Shown: positions 39,395 through 48,116 of the stretch, piece after piece
Numbering within the stretch: position 1 is the stretch's first letter
How the letters are laid out: every line of letters starts with the position of its first letter
Assembly: GCA_002256205.1 (NCBI GenBank)
Contig: NKIW01000006.1
Location: 1 to 64,000, forward strand
Origin: Rhizobiales bacterium PAR1
GTDB taxonomy: Bacteria > Pseudomonadota > Alphaproteobacteria > Rhizobiales > Beijerinckiaceae
DNA length: 64,000 bases
Direction: 5' to 3'
Translations under genes and position numbers: made by a program
The notes under the pieces: model-generated
Databases searched by the model: none
The model's input: only the letters and a program-made list of their open reading frames with translations
Told to the model about the DNA's origin: nothing

Positions 39395-40261
39395 TTACTG
39401 GTCGAGCCGCAGCGCGCGGATCGCGTTCTGCTTGAGAATGAGATCGTGCACCTCGGGCTTGAAGCCGGCGTCCTTAAACTGCGCGATCCAGCGATCCGGC
39501 TGGATCAGCGGGAAATCCGAGCCGAACAGCATTTTGTGTTTGAGCTGGCCGTTGGCGTACTGGACGATCTGGGGCGGGAAATACTTCGGCATCCAGCCCG
39601 AGAGGTCGATGTAGATGTTTGGCTTGTGCAACGCCATCGAGAGCGCCTCATCCGTCCACGGCCAAGAGGGATGGGCGAGGATGATGGTCATATCCGGAAA
39701 ATCCACCGCGACATCGTCGATATGGATCGGCTGGGAATATTTCAGCCGCATGCCACCGCCGCCGCGCATCCCCGTGCCGATACCGGAATGCCCGGTGTGG
39801 AAGATCGCGGGCAATTTATAGTGATTGATCAGCTCGTAGAGCCCGTAGGCGAGCTTGTCGTTGGGGAAAAAGCCCTGACAGGTCGGGTGGAACTTGAAGC
39901 CCTTGACCGCGCCAGATTCCACGAGGTCGCGCGCCTCGCGCACGCCCATCTTGCCCTTGTGCGGATCAATCGAAGCGAAGGCCATCATGATATCGCTGTT
40001 TTCGCGCGCGGCATCAGCGATTTCCTCATTCGGGATGCGGCGATTACCAATCTCGGCCTCGGTATCGACCGTGAACATCACGAGACCGATTTTCAGCGCG
40101 CGATAAAGCGGCAGCGTTTCGGCGATGGTCGGGCGCTTGCCGACCTTGAAGTACTTGCTCGCCGCCTCGTCATAGGGCGCCCAATAGACATCCGGCTCCT
40201 GCCGGCACGAGACTTCCGCGTGGGTATGGACGTCGATGGCGACGAGATCGTGGATGTTCAT
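39395..40261 (-). CDS. Amidohydrolase-2 family (ACMSD-like) metal-dependent hydrolase
   Basis: The 288-residue TIM-barrel protein has the metal-site pattern of the ACMSD/amidohydrolase-2 group: DVHTHAE (His12, His14), a His in FKFHPTCQGF and in IFHTGHSG, and the late Asp in LFGSDFPLIQ. Members act as decarboxylases or hydratases/hydrolases on aromatic acids. It lies 14 bp downstream of feruloyl-CoA synthase, so the substrate is probably a hydroxycinnamate product, but none can be named from sequence. Confidence 0.82.
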   Translation of the reverse strand: MNIHDLVAIDVHTHAEVSCRQEPDVYWAPYDEAASKYFKVGKRPTIAETLPLYRALKIGLVMFTVDTEAEIGNRRIPNEEIADAARENSDIMMAFASIDPHKGKMGVREARDLVESGAVKGFKFHPTCQGFFPNDKLAYGLYELINHYKLPAIFHTGHSGIGTGMRGGGGMRLKYSQPIHIDDVAVDFPDMTIILAHPSWPWTDEALSMALHKPNIYIDLSGWMPKYFPPQIVQYANGQLKHKMLFGSDFPLIQPDRWIAQFKDAGFKPEVHDLILKQNAIRALRLDQ

Positions 40262-40275
40262 GGCAGTGCCTTGGA

Positions 40276-42117
40276 TTAAGTAGCGGAAATGGCTTCAGAA
40301 CAGGGCGGATTGGCATAGAGCGCGGTGACCAGCGTGGCACGGCGCTGGAGCACCGCACGCTGGTTGATTGAGCCCTTGTCGGTGATTTCATTGGCATCAA
40401 TGGAAGGCAACTCATCCAGCAGCAGGACGCGCGCCACGCGGGTCGAGGAGCCGGTCGATTCGCGCGCCAGCGCCGAGAGACGCTGGCCGATTTCGCTCCG
40501 CAGCTTTTCGCTCGCAAGCACCTCCGCATCAGACTTGCCCTCCGCCTCCGCACCGAGAAACGCCCGGCAGGCATCGGGCTCGGGAAACAGTAGAGCCATC
40601 ACGTCATCCCGGTCATGCCCGGCGATGACCGCATCTTTCACGAAGGGCGCGAAGGCCGAGATCAGCTTGCCGCGCAAGGGGCCGACGCTGACCCACGTAC
40701 CGGTTGCCAGCTTGAAATCCTCGGAAATGCGGCCATCAAAGATAAACCCGCCGTTGGGATCACCCGGAACGGCGAACTTCAGGGCGTCGCCGAGGCAATA
40801 GAACCCTTCCTCATCGAAAACCTTGGCGGTCTGCTCCGGGTCCTTCCAGTAGCCCGGCATGATGGTCGGGCCGCGCACCCGGAGTTCGAGCTTACCGGCG
40901 GTGGGGACGAGCTTGAGCTCGACGCCCGGCAGCGGCACGCCGACGACGCCGGGGCGCGCCGTTTCCTTGGTGCAGGAGAGCGCGGCGGGCGCGGTTTCGG
41001 TGGAGCCAAGGCTGGTGACCATCAGGATGCGCTCACCGGTCGTTTCCTTCGCGAGCGCATTGAGTTCTTTGGCAACATGCGGCGGAAGGCCCGCACCGGC
41101 GTAAAACGTCAGCTTGACGCGAGAGAAGAAGGTCTTGCGCAGCACATCATCGGCCCGAAGGCGCGGAACGAGTTCCTCGTAGCCTTTGGGAACGTTGAAA
41201 TAGACCGTCGGCGCGATCTCGCGGAGATTGCGCGCTGTGGCGGCGATTCCGGCCGGTGTCGGCTTGCCTTCATCAATGTAGAGCGACCCACCGTTGGTGA
41301 GCACGTAACCGAAATTGTGGTTGCCGCCGAAGGTGTGGTGCCAGGGGAGCCAATCGACGAGCACCGGTGGTTCCGTGACGCCGAAGGAGAGCCAATGCAC
41401 CAGCATCGCCTGATTGGCGCAGAGCATCCTTTGCGTATTGATCACGCCTTTCGGCAGGCCGGTTGAGCCGGAGGTGAAAAGGATTTTGGCGATGGTATCC
41501 GGTCCGACCTTGGCGGTGGCAGCTTCGATGGCAGCCGTTTCAGGCGTTGCAGCGAGCGCCGCATAGGCCGTTACCGCGCGATCCGGCAGAGAGCCCGCCG
41601 CCGCGATGATCTCGATGGCCGGATCGATCGCCATGGTGATGGCCTTGGCAAAGGGGGCCGCATTCGAGACAAAAATCGCGCCGGGCTGCAGCTTTCCGAG
41701 AATGGTGCGGAGCTTGTCATAGTCGGTCGAGATCAGGGAATAGGCGGGCGAGACGGGCGCAAAGGGGATACCGACGAGCATCGCCGCGAGGCCTAGGAGA
41801 CCCTGCTCGATGTCATTACCGGACAGGATCGCCAGCGGCCGCTCCACCGACAATCCACGCGCCAGCAGCGCCGAAGCCAGCCGTCTTACTTCGGCGCGCG
41901 CCGCGCCATAGGTAACAGTGCGCCACGCGCCAGTCGCATCCCTCTGCGCGAGGAAAACACGCTCCGGCGCGACTTCGGCCCAATAGTCGAGCCGATCCGT
42001 CAGCCGCGTTGCGACCGGCGGCAAGGCTTCAAGCGAGCGCACCCGCATCGAACCATCGGCGTGATGCTCCAGCGTCGCGCGCAGGCTTCCGAGTTCGACC
42101 TCGCGGATATCCTCCAT
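40276..42117 (-). CDS. fcs: Feruloyl-CoA synthase (hydroxycinnamate-CoA ligase)
   Basis: Activates ferulate, p-coumarate and related acids to CoA thioesters. The 613-residue acyl-adenylate enzyme has the P-loop FTSGSTGLPKG (near 215), the A5-like SLGSTETAP and the hinge region FDGRISEDFKLATGTWV. The N-terminal block LTDRLDYWAEVAPERVFLAQRDATG and SGNDIEQGLLGLAAMLVGIPFAPVSPAYS are characteristic of feruloyl-CoA synthases rather than general ligases. The final lysine of classical ligases is replaced by the group's own C-terminus. The ATG at 42117 has GGGGA upstream. It is 44 bp downstream of the crotonase gene. Confidence 0.93.
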   Translation of the reverse strand: MEDIREVELGSLRATLEHHADGSMRVRSLEALPPVATRLTDRLDYWAEVAPERVFLAQRDATGAWRTVTYGAARAEVRRLASALLARGLSVERPLAILSGNDIEQGLLGLAAMLVGIPFAPVSPAYSLISTDYDKLRTILGKLQPGAIFVSNAAPFAKAITMAIDPAIEIIAAAGSLPDRAVTAYAALAATPETAAIEAATAKVGPDTIAKILFTSGSTGLPKGVINTQRMLCANQAMLVHWLSFGVTEPPVLVDWLPWHHTFGGNHNFGYVLTNGGSLYIDEGKPTPAGIAATARNLREIAPTVYFNVPKGYEELVPRLRADDVLRKTFFSRVKLTFYAGAGLPPHVAKELNALAKETTGERILMVTSLGSTETAPAALSCTKETARPGVVGVPLPGVELKLVPTAGKLELRVRGPTIMPGYWKDPEQTAKVFDEEGFYCLGDALKFAVPGDPNGGFIFDGRISEDFKLATGTWVSVGPLRGKLISAFAPFVKDAVIAGHDRDDVMALLFPEPDACRAFLGAEAEGKSDAEVLASEKLRSEIGQRLSALARESTGSSTRVARVLLLDELPSIDANEITDKGSINQRAVLQRRATLVTALYANPPCSEAISAT

Positions 42118-42161
42118 CGCTTCCCCCTTCTGTTGCGCCTCGTGGCGAGCGCTTTTGCCGA

Positions 42162-42956
42162 TTACTTCTGCGTATGGATGACCTTGGCCGCGCGCTTTTC
42201 GAGGAAATCCCGCAAGCGCTGCTGTGCTTCCGGCGTTGTCTCGGCGATGGCGGCCATCAGGCTTTCCGTGAAGAAGCCGGTTGCGGGGTTAGCCTCGGCG
42301 ATGTGCGGCAGGGCGTTTATGACGGCGAAATTGGTCATCGCGGCATTGCCGGCAGCCTTTTTCGCCAGCTCCATGGCTTTGGCGAGCCCGGCGCCATCTT
42401 CAACGAGATACTGGCTCGCACCGGCGATCTGGCCTTCCTCCGCCGAAAGCGTGCGCCCGGTCAGCATCAGATCCTGCACACGGGCAACACCGATGAGGCG
42501 CGGAATGCGCACCGAACCGCCCCCGCCGAGGAAAATGCCGCGCTGGCCCTCGGGGAGCGCGTAATAAGCGGATTTCTCAGCGATGCGCACATGCGTCGAG
42601 GCTGCGAGTTCGAAGCCGCCGCCGACCACCGCGCCATGTAGCACGGAGAATACCGGCACGCGCCCGAACTGGATTTCGTGGAATGCGCGGTGCCACATCT
42701 GAGAATGCAGAATTCCACGGTGAAGATCCGTCGCCCCCGTGACTTCCCCGAGATCAAGCCCGGCGCAGAAATGCGCACCCTCGCCATGGAGCACCACGGC
42801 GCGGATCTCCTCCGGCAGATCCATGAAATAGCGGCGCAGACCCTTGACGGTTTCATCGTCGAGCGCATTGCGCTTTTCAGGGCGCGAGAGGCGCAAGATC
42901 GCAACAGCACCGTCGCGCGTGGCCTGAAGCGTGGAAGGGAGGGTATCGCCAGACAT
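42162..42956 (-). CDS. Crotonase of the hydroxycinnamoyl-CoA operon (CouA-like)
   Basis: The 264-residue enoyl-CoA hydratase/isomerase-fold protein has the oxyanion-hole segments FCAGLDLGEV and HGAVVGGGFELAAS. The second catalytic-type position is Glu in YALPEGQRGIFLGGGG. It is not close to the Pseudomonas hydratase-lyase Ech (which has the FGLSEINWG block), but this form regularly accompanies fcs in Rhizobiales and in Rhodopseudomonas p-coumarate degradation. It probably hydrates feruloyl-/coumaroyl-CoA, with either retro-aldol cleavage to an aldehyde or passage to the SDR. It is the first gene of the catabolic operon, 126 bp after the importer genes. Confidence 0.85.
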   Translation of the reverse strand: MSGDTLPSTLQATRDGAVAILRLSRPEKRNALDDETVKGLRRYFMDLPEEIRAVVLHGEGAHFCAGLDLGEVTGATDLHRGILHSQMWHRAFHEIQFGRVPVFSVLHGAVVGGGFELAASTHVRIAEKSAYYALPEGQRGIFLGGGGSVRIPRLIGVARVQDLMLTGRTLSAEEGQIAGASQYLVEDGAGLAKAMELAKKAAGNAAMTNFAVINALPHIAEANPATGFFTESLMAAIAETTPEAQQRLRDFLEKRAAKVIHTQK

Positions 42957-43036
42957 GGGGTCTATCCTTCAAAAAACTCAAATCCGGGGTGCGGACTCAG
43001 GTAGCGCACCGGCCACCTTTGGTTTCCATTTTTTGG

Positions 43037-43084
43037 TCGCATTTTCTTCACGCGAACCGGTATCCACTTCGCTCGAAAATGCTC
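43037..43084. repeat. Second copy of the palindromic intergenic element
   Basis: Starts TCGCATTTT, has an AACCGG core and ends GAAAATGCTC, matching the unit at 5536-5586 in ends, core and length (48 versus 51 bp). It fills much of the space between livF and the crotonase gene and touches the livF stop codon. It could insulate or stabilise the upstream importer message. Confidence 0.65.
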
Positions 43085-43805
43085 ACGTATGCCCGCCGAG
43101 GCCGAGATAACTTTCGATGACGCGCGGATCAGCGGCGAGATCCTCCGCCCGGCCCTCCATGGTGATGCTGCCGATCTCCATGACATAGGCGTAATCCGCG
43201 ACCTGAAGCGCTGCGCGGGCATTCTGCTCGACGAGCAGGATCGAGACGCCCGAGGCGCGCAACTCCATGATGATATGGAAAATGTCCTTCACGATGCGCG
43301 GCGCGAGGCCAAGGCTGGGTTCATCCAGCATCAGAAGGCGGGGCTTGCCCATCAGCGCGCGGCCCATCGCCAGCATCTGCCGTTCGCCGCCCGAGAGCGT
43401 GCCCGCGAGCTGGGCGCGGCGCTCTTTCAGGCGCGGAAAGCGGGCAAAGACTGTCTCCAACCCTTCCGAAATTGCACCCGAGCCAAGGCGATAGGCGCCG
43501 AGGCGCAGGTTATCCTCAACGCTCATGGTGGTGAAGAGTTCGCGCTTTTCCGGCACGAGGCAAAGCCCGGCGCCGACGCGCGCCTCGACCTCATCGCCAG
43601 AGACATCGCGCCCTTCGAAGCGCGCGGCGCCGGGGGCCGGCAGCACGCCCATGATCGCGTTGAGCAGCGTCGTTTTGCCCGCCCCGTTCGCGCCGATCAC
43701 CGTGACGATAGTGCCAGGCTGCATCCGAAGGGAAACCTCGCGAACGGCCTCGACCTTGCCGTAGGAGACCGAAAGACGGTCGATATCGAGCATCGGAAGA
43801 TTCAT
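43083..43805 (-). CDS. Branched-chain-type ABC transporter ATPase (LivF-like)
   Basis: One of the two ATPases of a LIV/HAAT-type importer. The 240-residue protein has Walker A GANGAGKTT (about residues 33-41), signature LSGGERQ, Walker B LLMLDEPSLGL and switch His in LLVEQNAR. Its ATG overlaps the stop of the upstream permease-ATPase gene by 4 bp. With LivM-LivG, LivH and the binding protein it forms a complete importer, probably for hydroxycinnamates (CouPSTU-like), given fcs downstream and the CouR-like gene upstream. Confidence 0.9.
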   Translation of the reverse strand: MNLPMLDIDRLSVSYGKVEAVREVSLRMQPGTIVTVIGANGAGKTTLLNAIMGVLPAPGAARFEGRDVSGDEVEARVGAGLCLVPEKRELFTTMSVEDNLRLGAYRLGSGAISEGLETVFARFPRLKERRAQLAGTLSGGERQMLAMGRALMGKPRLLMLDEPSLGLAPRIVKDIFHIIMELRASGVSILLVEQNARAALQVADYAYVMEIGSITMEGRAEDLAADPRVIESYLGLGGHT

Positions 43806-45580
43806 TCCACGCCTCCGAGGTAGGCTTCGAGCACCACGGGGTTGACGCTGATCTCCGCCGGCGAACCTTCGGCAATCTTCTCGCCGAAATCGAGCACGAC
43901 GAGGTGATTCGTCAGCTTCATCACGAAATCCATGTCATGCTCGACAAGGAGAACGCTCATGCCCTCACTGCGAAGCTGCGAGAGAAGCTCGGCAAGCTGC
44001 TGCTTTTCAGCAAAGCGCAGGCCGGCGGCGGGTTCATCGAGCAGCAACAGCGCCGGATCGAGGCAGAGCGCACGGGCGATTTCCGCGATGCGCTGCTGCC
44101 CGAGCGCGAGCGACGCCGCAGGCTTGTGAAGATGTGCGCCGAGGCCGACGCGGGTAAGCTGTCTCGCCGCCTCGCGGAGCAGCCGTGCCTCATCGGTGCG
44201 ATCCAGCCGCAGCATCGAGCCGAGAACACCGGCACCGGAGCGCAAATGCGCACCAATGGCGACGTTTTCGAGAAGACTCATTGAGCCCACCAGCTTCACA
44301 TGCTGGAAGGTGCGGGCGATACCGCGTGCAGCGATGGCTTCGGCCTTAAGTCCCGCAATGTCCTCGCCACGATAGCGGATCGAGCCGGAAGTTGCGGCAA
44401 GAACGCCTGTCAGCAGGTTGAAGGTGGTGGACTTTCCGGCGCCATTCGGGCCGATCAACCCCACAATCTCGCCCGCTTTCACAGCAAAACTGACATCGTT
44501 GACCGCCACGAGCCCGCCGAACTGCTTGCGCGCTTTCGCGACCTCCAGCAGTAGGGCGCCGCGTTCGGGCATGGTGCGAAGGGCGAGCGCAGGAGCGCTC
44601 TCATCGACTGTTTTTTCTGCTGGTTTGGGCAACAAGCGCTGCACGAGCGGCCAGAGACCGTTGCGGGAGAGCTGCAGCACCGCCACCATCAAAATGCCGA
44701 AGACGATCGTCTCGAAATTGCCGTCCGCGCCGATCAGCTTGGGCAGGATGTTCTGGAGATGATCTTTCAGAACAATGACAATCGTGGCCCCCAGAACGCC
44801 GCCGAGCACATAGCCGGAGCCCCCGAGCACCGCCATCAGCAGGTATTCGATCCCGGCGTTGATGCCGAAGGGCGAGGGGCTCACTGCGCGCTGCATATGC
44901 GCATAGAGCCAGCCTGAAAGCCCGGCGAGCAGTGCGGCATAGACGAATACCACGAGCTTGACGCGCGGAATGTTGACGCCGAAGGATTCCGCCGCCTGCG
45001 ATCCACCGCGGAGCGCGCGGACGGCGCGGCCCATCCGGCTATCGAGCAGGTTCAAGCTCAGGATCACCGCCAGAAGCACGCAAAGCCAGATCAGGTAGAA
45101 AATCGCCCGTGCATCGATCAGCGAATGGCCGAAGAACGTGAAAGGCGGCAGGCCGGAAATGCCGTCATAACGCCCCAAAACTTCGATATTACCGAAGAGG
45201 TAGTAGATCGAAATGCCCCAGGCGATGGTGCCGAGCGGGAGAAAATGCCCTGAGAGACGAACCGTCACCAGCCCAAGCAGGAAGGCTGCAAGCCCAGTGG
45301 TCGCAAGGCTGAACGGCAGCGTCAGCCATGGCGAGAAGCCAAACTGGCTCGTGAGCACGGCGGTTGTATAGGCGCCGAAGCCGCAGAACGCCGCCTGCCC
45401 GAAGGAGGTCATGCCGCCGACGCCGGTCAAGAGCACGAGGCCGATGGCGACCAGGCTGTAAAGCCCGATGTAATCCCAAAGAGTGATCCAGAAATCCGGA
45501 ATACCGGGGATAAGCGGTATGGCCGCGAAGGCGAGGATCAGCCCGAGCCAGACGGCGCGATTGGAGGAGAAGAGGCCCAT
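43802..45580 (-). CDS. Fused LivM-type permease and LivG-type ATPase
   Basis: A single 592-residue chain. Residues 1-320 are a LivM permease (about eight membrane helices; GGMTSFGQAAFCGFGAY at 55-71). Residues about 344-592 are a LivG ATPase with Walker A GPNGAGKS at 377-384, a variant signature LALGQQR, Walker B LLLLDEPAAGL and LLVEHDMDFVM. The fusion is a known variant of these importers. I chose the ATG at 45580, with GAGGAGGAAG upstream; it starts 1 bp after the LivH stop. The two halves are joined by a short Pro/Ala linker. Confidence 0.92.
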   Translation of the reverse strand: MGLFSSNRAVWLGLILAFAAIPLIPGIPDFWITLWDYIGLYSLVAIGLVLLTGVGGMTSFGQAAFCGFGAYTTAVLTSQFGFSPWLTLPFSLATTGLAAFLLGLVTVRLSGHFLPLGTIAWGISIYYLFGNIEVLGRYDGISGLPPFTFFGHSLIDARAIFYLIWLCVLLAVILSLNLLDSRMGRAVRALRGGSQAAESFGVNIPRVKLVVFVYAALLAGLSGWLYAHMQRAVSPSPFGINAGIEYLLMAVLGGSGYVLGGVLGATIVIVLKDHLQNILPKLIGADGNFETIVFGILMVAVLQLSRNGLWPLVQRLLPKPAEKTVDESAPALALRTMPERGALLLEVAKARKQFGGLVAVNDVSFAVKAGEIVGLIGPNGAGKSTTFNLLTGVLAATSGSIRYRGEDIAGLKAEAIAARGIARTFQHVKLVGSMSLLENVAIGAHLRSGAGVLGSMLRLDRTDEARLLREAARQLTRVGLGAHLHKPAASLALGQQRIAEIARALCLDPALLLLDEPAAGLRFAEKQQLAELLSQLRSEGMSVLLVEHDMDFVMKLTNHLVVLDFGEKIAEGSPAEISVNPVVLEAYLGGVE

Positions 45581-45581
45581 G

Positions 45582-46622
45582 TTATTCTTCCTCCTCATCC
45601 GAGTGCGGCGCTTTGAGCGAGCGCCAGATCAGCAGCGGGATGATGATCGAGAAGACGATGACTTCCTTGAAGGCACTGGCGAAAAATGCCGAGAAGGCTT
45701 CGAGAAGCCCCACGCCCAGCGCCGCCATTACGGTTAGCGGATAGCTCGCGAGGCCAGCCGCAATTGCCGCGACAAAGCCCTTGAGGCCGATCAGGAAGCC
45801 GCTGTCGTAGTAGATCGTCGTCAGCGAGCCGATCAGCATGCCCGAGAGTGCGCCAATCGCCGCTGCCAGCGCAAAGGCGATGCGGCCTGTGGAGCGCACG
45901 GGAATGCCGACGAGCCTTGCGCCAAGCCGGTTGACCGCCGTCGCGCGCAGGGCCTTGCCGAGCATCGTACGCTCGAAAAAGAGGTAAAGCCCGGCGAGCA
46001 GCATCGCCGTGACACCCAGCACCGCCAGACTCTGTCCCTTGATCGCCAGTACGCCGACCCGGAAGGTTTCGGCGATGAACGGCGTGGTCCTGAAGCCTTC
46101 CGCGCCGAAGAATACGAGGCCGAGGCCAATGAGCGCGAAATGCACACCAATTGCGGCAATAAACAGCGTCAGCACGGTTGCATCCGCCAGCGGCTGGAAC
46201 GCGAGGCGATAGACCAGCGGCCCCATGGGGATGATCAGCGCCAGCGTGAGCAGAACGGATATCCAGAGCGCAGGTTTGCCGGGGGCAATCGCCTGCACCG
46301 CGAGGAGGAGGAGCACGGGGAGCGCGATATCCTTCACCACCATGCCGCCGATGGCATGCAATGTGATCGTTTTGCTTTGGCGCAGCGTATCGAGCACAGT
46401 CGCCGCGATGCCCATCACCACCAGCAGCCACGCCGTGCCGGGCACCGAGCCGGCATCCAGCGCCGCGAGTGTCAGCGCGCCCCAGGCGACGAATTCGCCC
46501 TGCGGCACAAAAATGACCCGCGTCACAGCAAACACCAGCACCAGCGTCACGCCCAGAAGGGCATAGATTGCGCCGTTGATAATGCCATCCTGCGCCAGAT
46601 AAAGGGCAATCGTCGCGTTCAT
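45582..46622 (-). CDS. Branched-chain-type ABC transporter permease (LivH-like)
   Basis: A 346-residue inner-membrane permease with about eight helices and the LivH pattern: QDGIINGAIYALLGVTLVLVF at the start, VIFVPQGEFVAWGAL, and the EAA-like region KALRATAVNRLGARLVGI. It ends in an acidic tail SDEEEE. I chose the ATG at 46622 (MNATIALYLAQDG); the frame upstream overlaps the binding-protein gene and lacks homology. It is partner to the fused LivM-LivG chain. Confidence 0.92.
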   Translation of the reverse strand: MNATIALYLAQDGIINGAIYALLGVTLVLVFAVTRVIFVPQGEFVAWGALTLAALDAGSVPGTAWLLVVMGIAATVLDTLRQSKTITLHAIGGMVVKDIALPVLLLLAVQAIAPGKPALWISVLLTLALIIPMGPLVYRLAFQPLADATVLTLFIAAIGVHFALIGLGLVFFGAEGFRTTPFIAETFRVGVLAIKGQSLAVLGVTAMLLAGLYLFFERTMLGKALRATAVNRLGARLVGIPVRSTGRIAFALAAAIGALSGMLIGSLTTIYYDSGFLIGLKGFVAAIAAGLASYPLTVMAALGVGLLEAFSAFFASAFKEVIVFSIIIPLLIWRSLKAPHSDEEEE

Positions 46623-46722
46623 CCCGCCCCCCGTCCGGTTGGTGGCAGCCCAAAAGAAGTCAATGAGAAAGGAGATCCCGGAGCGGCGTTGCCGCGCGCT
46701 CCGGGCAGTCAGGAGTGCCGGA

Positions 46723-47886
46723 TCAGGGCAGCAGCGTCCATTTGCCATTCACGACCTTGATCAGCACGCGGGCGCGCTTGTCGAGGCCGGCATGGTCGGT
46801 CGGCGAGAAGGAATAGACGCCATGCGTCGCCGCAACTTCTTTCTGGTTTTCGATTCCATCCCGAAGGGCCGCGCGGAATTCCGGTGTGCCGGGCTTACCC
46901 TTGGTCAGCGCTGCGCCGACGCCCGAGAGCATGAACAATCCGCAATCATAGAGATGCGCCCCGAACCCGGCATAGGGGCTCTTGTTGATCGCCTCGTATT
47001 CCTTGATGTAGGCGAGGCTGACCTTCTTTGAAGGATGCGAATCCGGCAGGAGATCAGCCGCGATCACCGGCCCGGCGGGGAAGATCGTGCCTTCGACATC
47101 CTTGCCGCCGACGCGGACGAATTCCATCGTCGAGATACCGGCAGTCTGGTAGACTGTCTTGGTGAAGCCCTGCTCACGCAAGGTCTTTTGCGGCATGACC
47201 GCAACCGTGCCGGAGGCGACGATCAGAACCGCATCGGGATTGGTCGAGACGATCTTGAGCCCCTGCGCCGTGACCGACGTATCGGTGCGCTGGAAACGCT
47301 CCACGGCCGTGATCTTGATCCCCTTGGCCGGGAAGATCTTCTGCACCTCGTCGAGCCAGCCCTGGCCATACCCGTCAGTATAGCCGATGAACCCGACCGA
47401 TTTCACACCATTGGCCACCATGTGATCGGCCAAAGCATCAGCCAGAAGCGCGTCATCCTGCGGGGCCTTGAAGGCCCATTTGCGCTTTTCATCCATCGGG
47501 CGGACGACGCCCCCGGTCGGCACCATGCCGCAGAACGGCGTTTTGGTTTCCGCCGCGACATCAACAAGCGCGAGCGTCGCCGGCGTGGCGGAGGAGCCGA
47601 TCAGGATATCGATCTTGTTTTCGGTGATCATCTTGCGGGCATTCGCCACCGCCTTGGTCGGATCGGTCGCATCGTCGAGGACGATGTACTCGATCTTCTG
47701 GCCCGCTAATTCTTTCGGCAACTGCGCCACCGAGTTCTTCTGTGGAATGCCAAGCGCGGCCGCCGGGCCGGTCTGCGACACGGTGATGCCAACGTTCACC
47801 TGCGCCAGAGCCGCAGCAGGCGCGAGGCCCAGCAGGGCAGCCGTCAGGCCCATGTGAAGAAATTTCGGACGCAGATATCCCGCCAT
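46723..47886 (-). CDS. Periplasmic substrate-binding protein, probable hydroxycinnamate binder (CouP-like)
   Basis: A 387-residue Peripla_BP_6/LivK-type protein with a signal peptide (hydrophobic LTAALLGLAPAAALAQ, cleavage near residue 28). The two lobes start with NVGITVSQTGPAAALGIPQKN. This group in Rhodopseudomonas and relatives binds p-coumarate, ferulate, caffeate and cinnamate (CouP); assignment here rests on neighbours (fcs, crotonase, CouR-like regulator) as well as on the protein type. It is the first gene of the importer operon and has a promoter with a palindrome about 100 bp upstream. Confidence 0.85.
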   Translation of the reverse strand: MAGYLRPKFLHMGLTAALLGLAPAAALAQVNVGITVSQTGPAAALGIPQKNSVAQLPKELAGQKIEYIVLDDATDPTKAVANARKMITENKIDILIGSSATPATLALVDVAAETKTPFCGMVPTGGVVRPMDEKRKWAFKAPQDDALLADALADHMVANGVKSVGFIGYTDGYGQGWLDEVQKIFPAKGIKITAVERFQRTDTSVTAQGLKIVSTNPDAVLIVASGTVAVMPQKTLREQGFTKTVYQTAGISTMEFVRVGGKDVEGTIFPAGPVIAADLLPDSHPSKKVSLAYIKEYEAINKSPYAGFGAHLYDCGLFMLSGVGAALTKGKPGTPEFRAALRDGIENQKEVAATHGVYSFSPTDHAGLDKRARVLIKVVNGKWTLLP

Positions 47887-47982
47887 GGCGGTTCCCTCCT
47901 CTTCGGTCCCCGTTTGCCGGGGCTCTTGAATGCGTTTCCAGAAAGACAGCGCCCGTTTTCGGGCATCTGATTATTTGATTTG

Positions 47983-48013
47983 GTTATGCTACATAACTTT
48001 ATTGGGGAGTCAA
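47983..48013 (-). promoter_or_regulatory. Importer promoter with overlapping palindrome, candidate CouR operator
   Basis: On the minus strand TTGACT (48013-48008) and TAGCAT (47991-47986) are 16 bases apart. The perfect palindrome GTTATG-CTA-CATAAC (47983-47997) covers the -10. It lies between the binding-protein gene and the divergent MarR gene, as expected for a repressor site released by a CoA-thioester inducer. Confidence 0.5.
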
Positions 48014-48116
48014 TTGCCCTTGCGGCGGCGCGCTGCGCTGATGTTGCAGCGCTTGCAGCTTTGACCGGCGGCGCGATCCGCGATATCTGGCGTTTCTTCG
48101 AAAGGTTCGATCTTCC

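Noticed and set aside
47908-47964. Two short hairpins (CCCCG/CGGGG and GCCCG/CGGGC) in the importer leader as a riboswitch or attenuator
   Set aside because: Stems are 5 bp without U-tracts or a recognisable aptamer; too weak to call.
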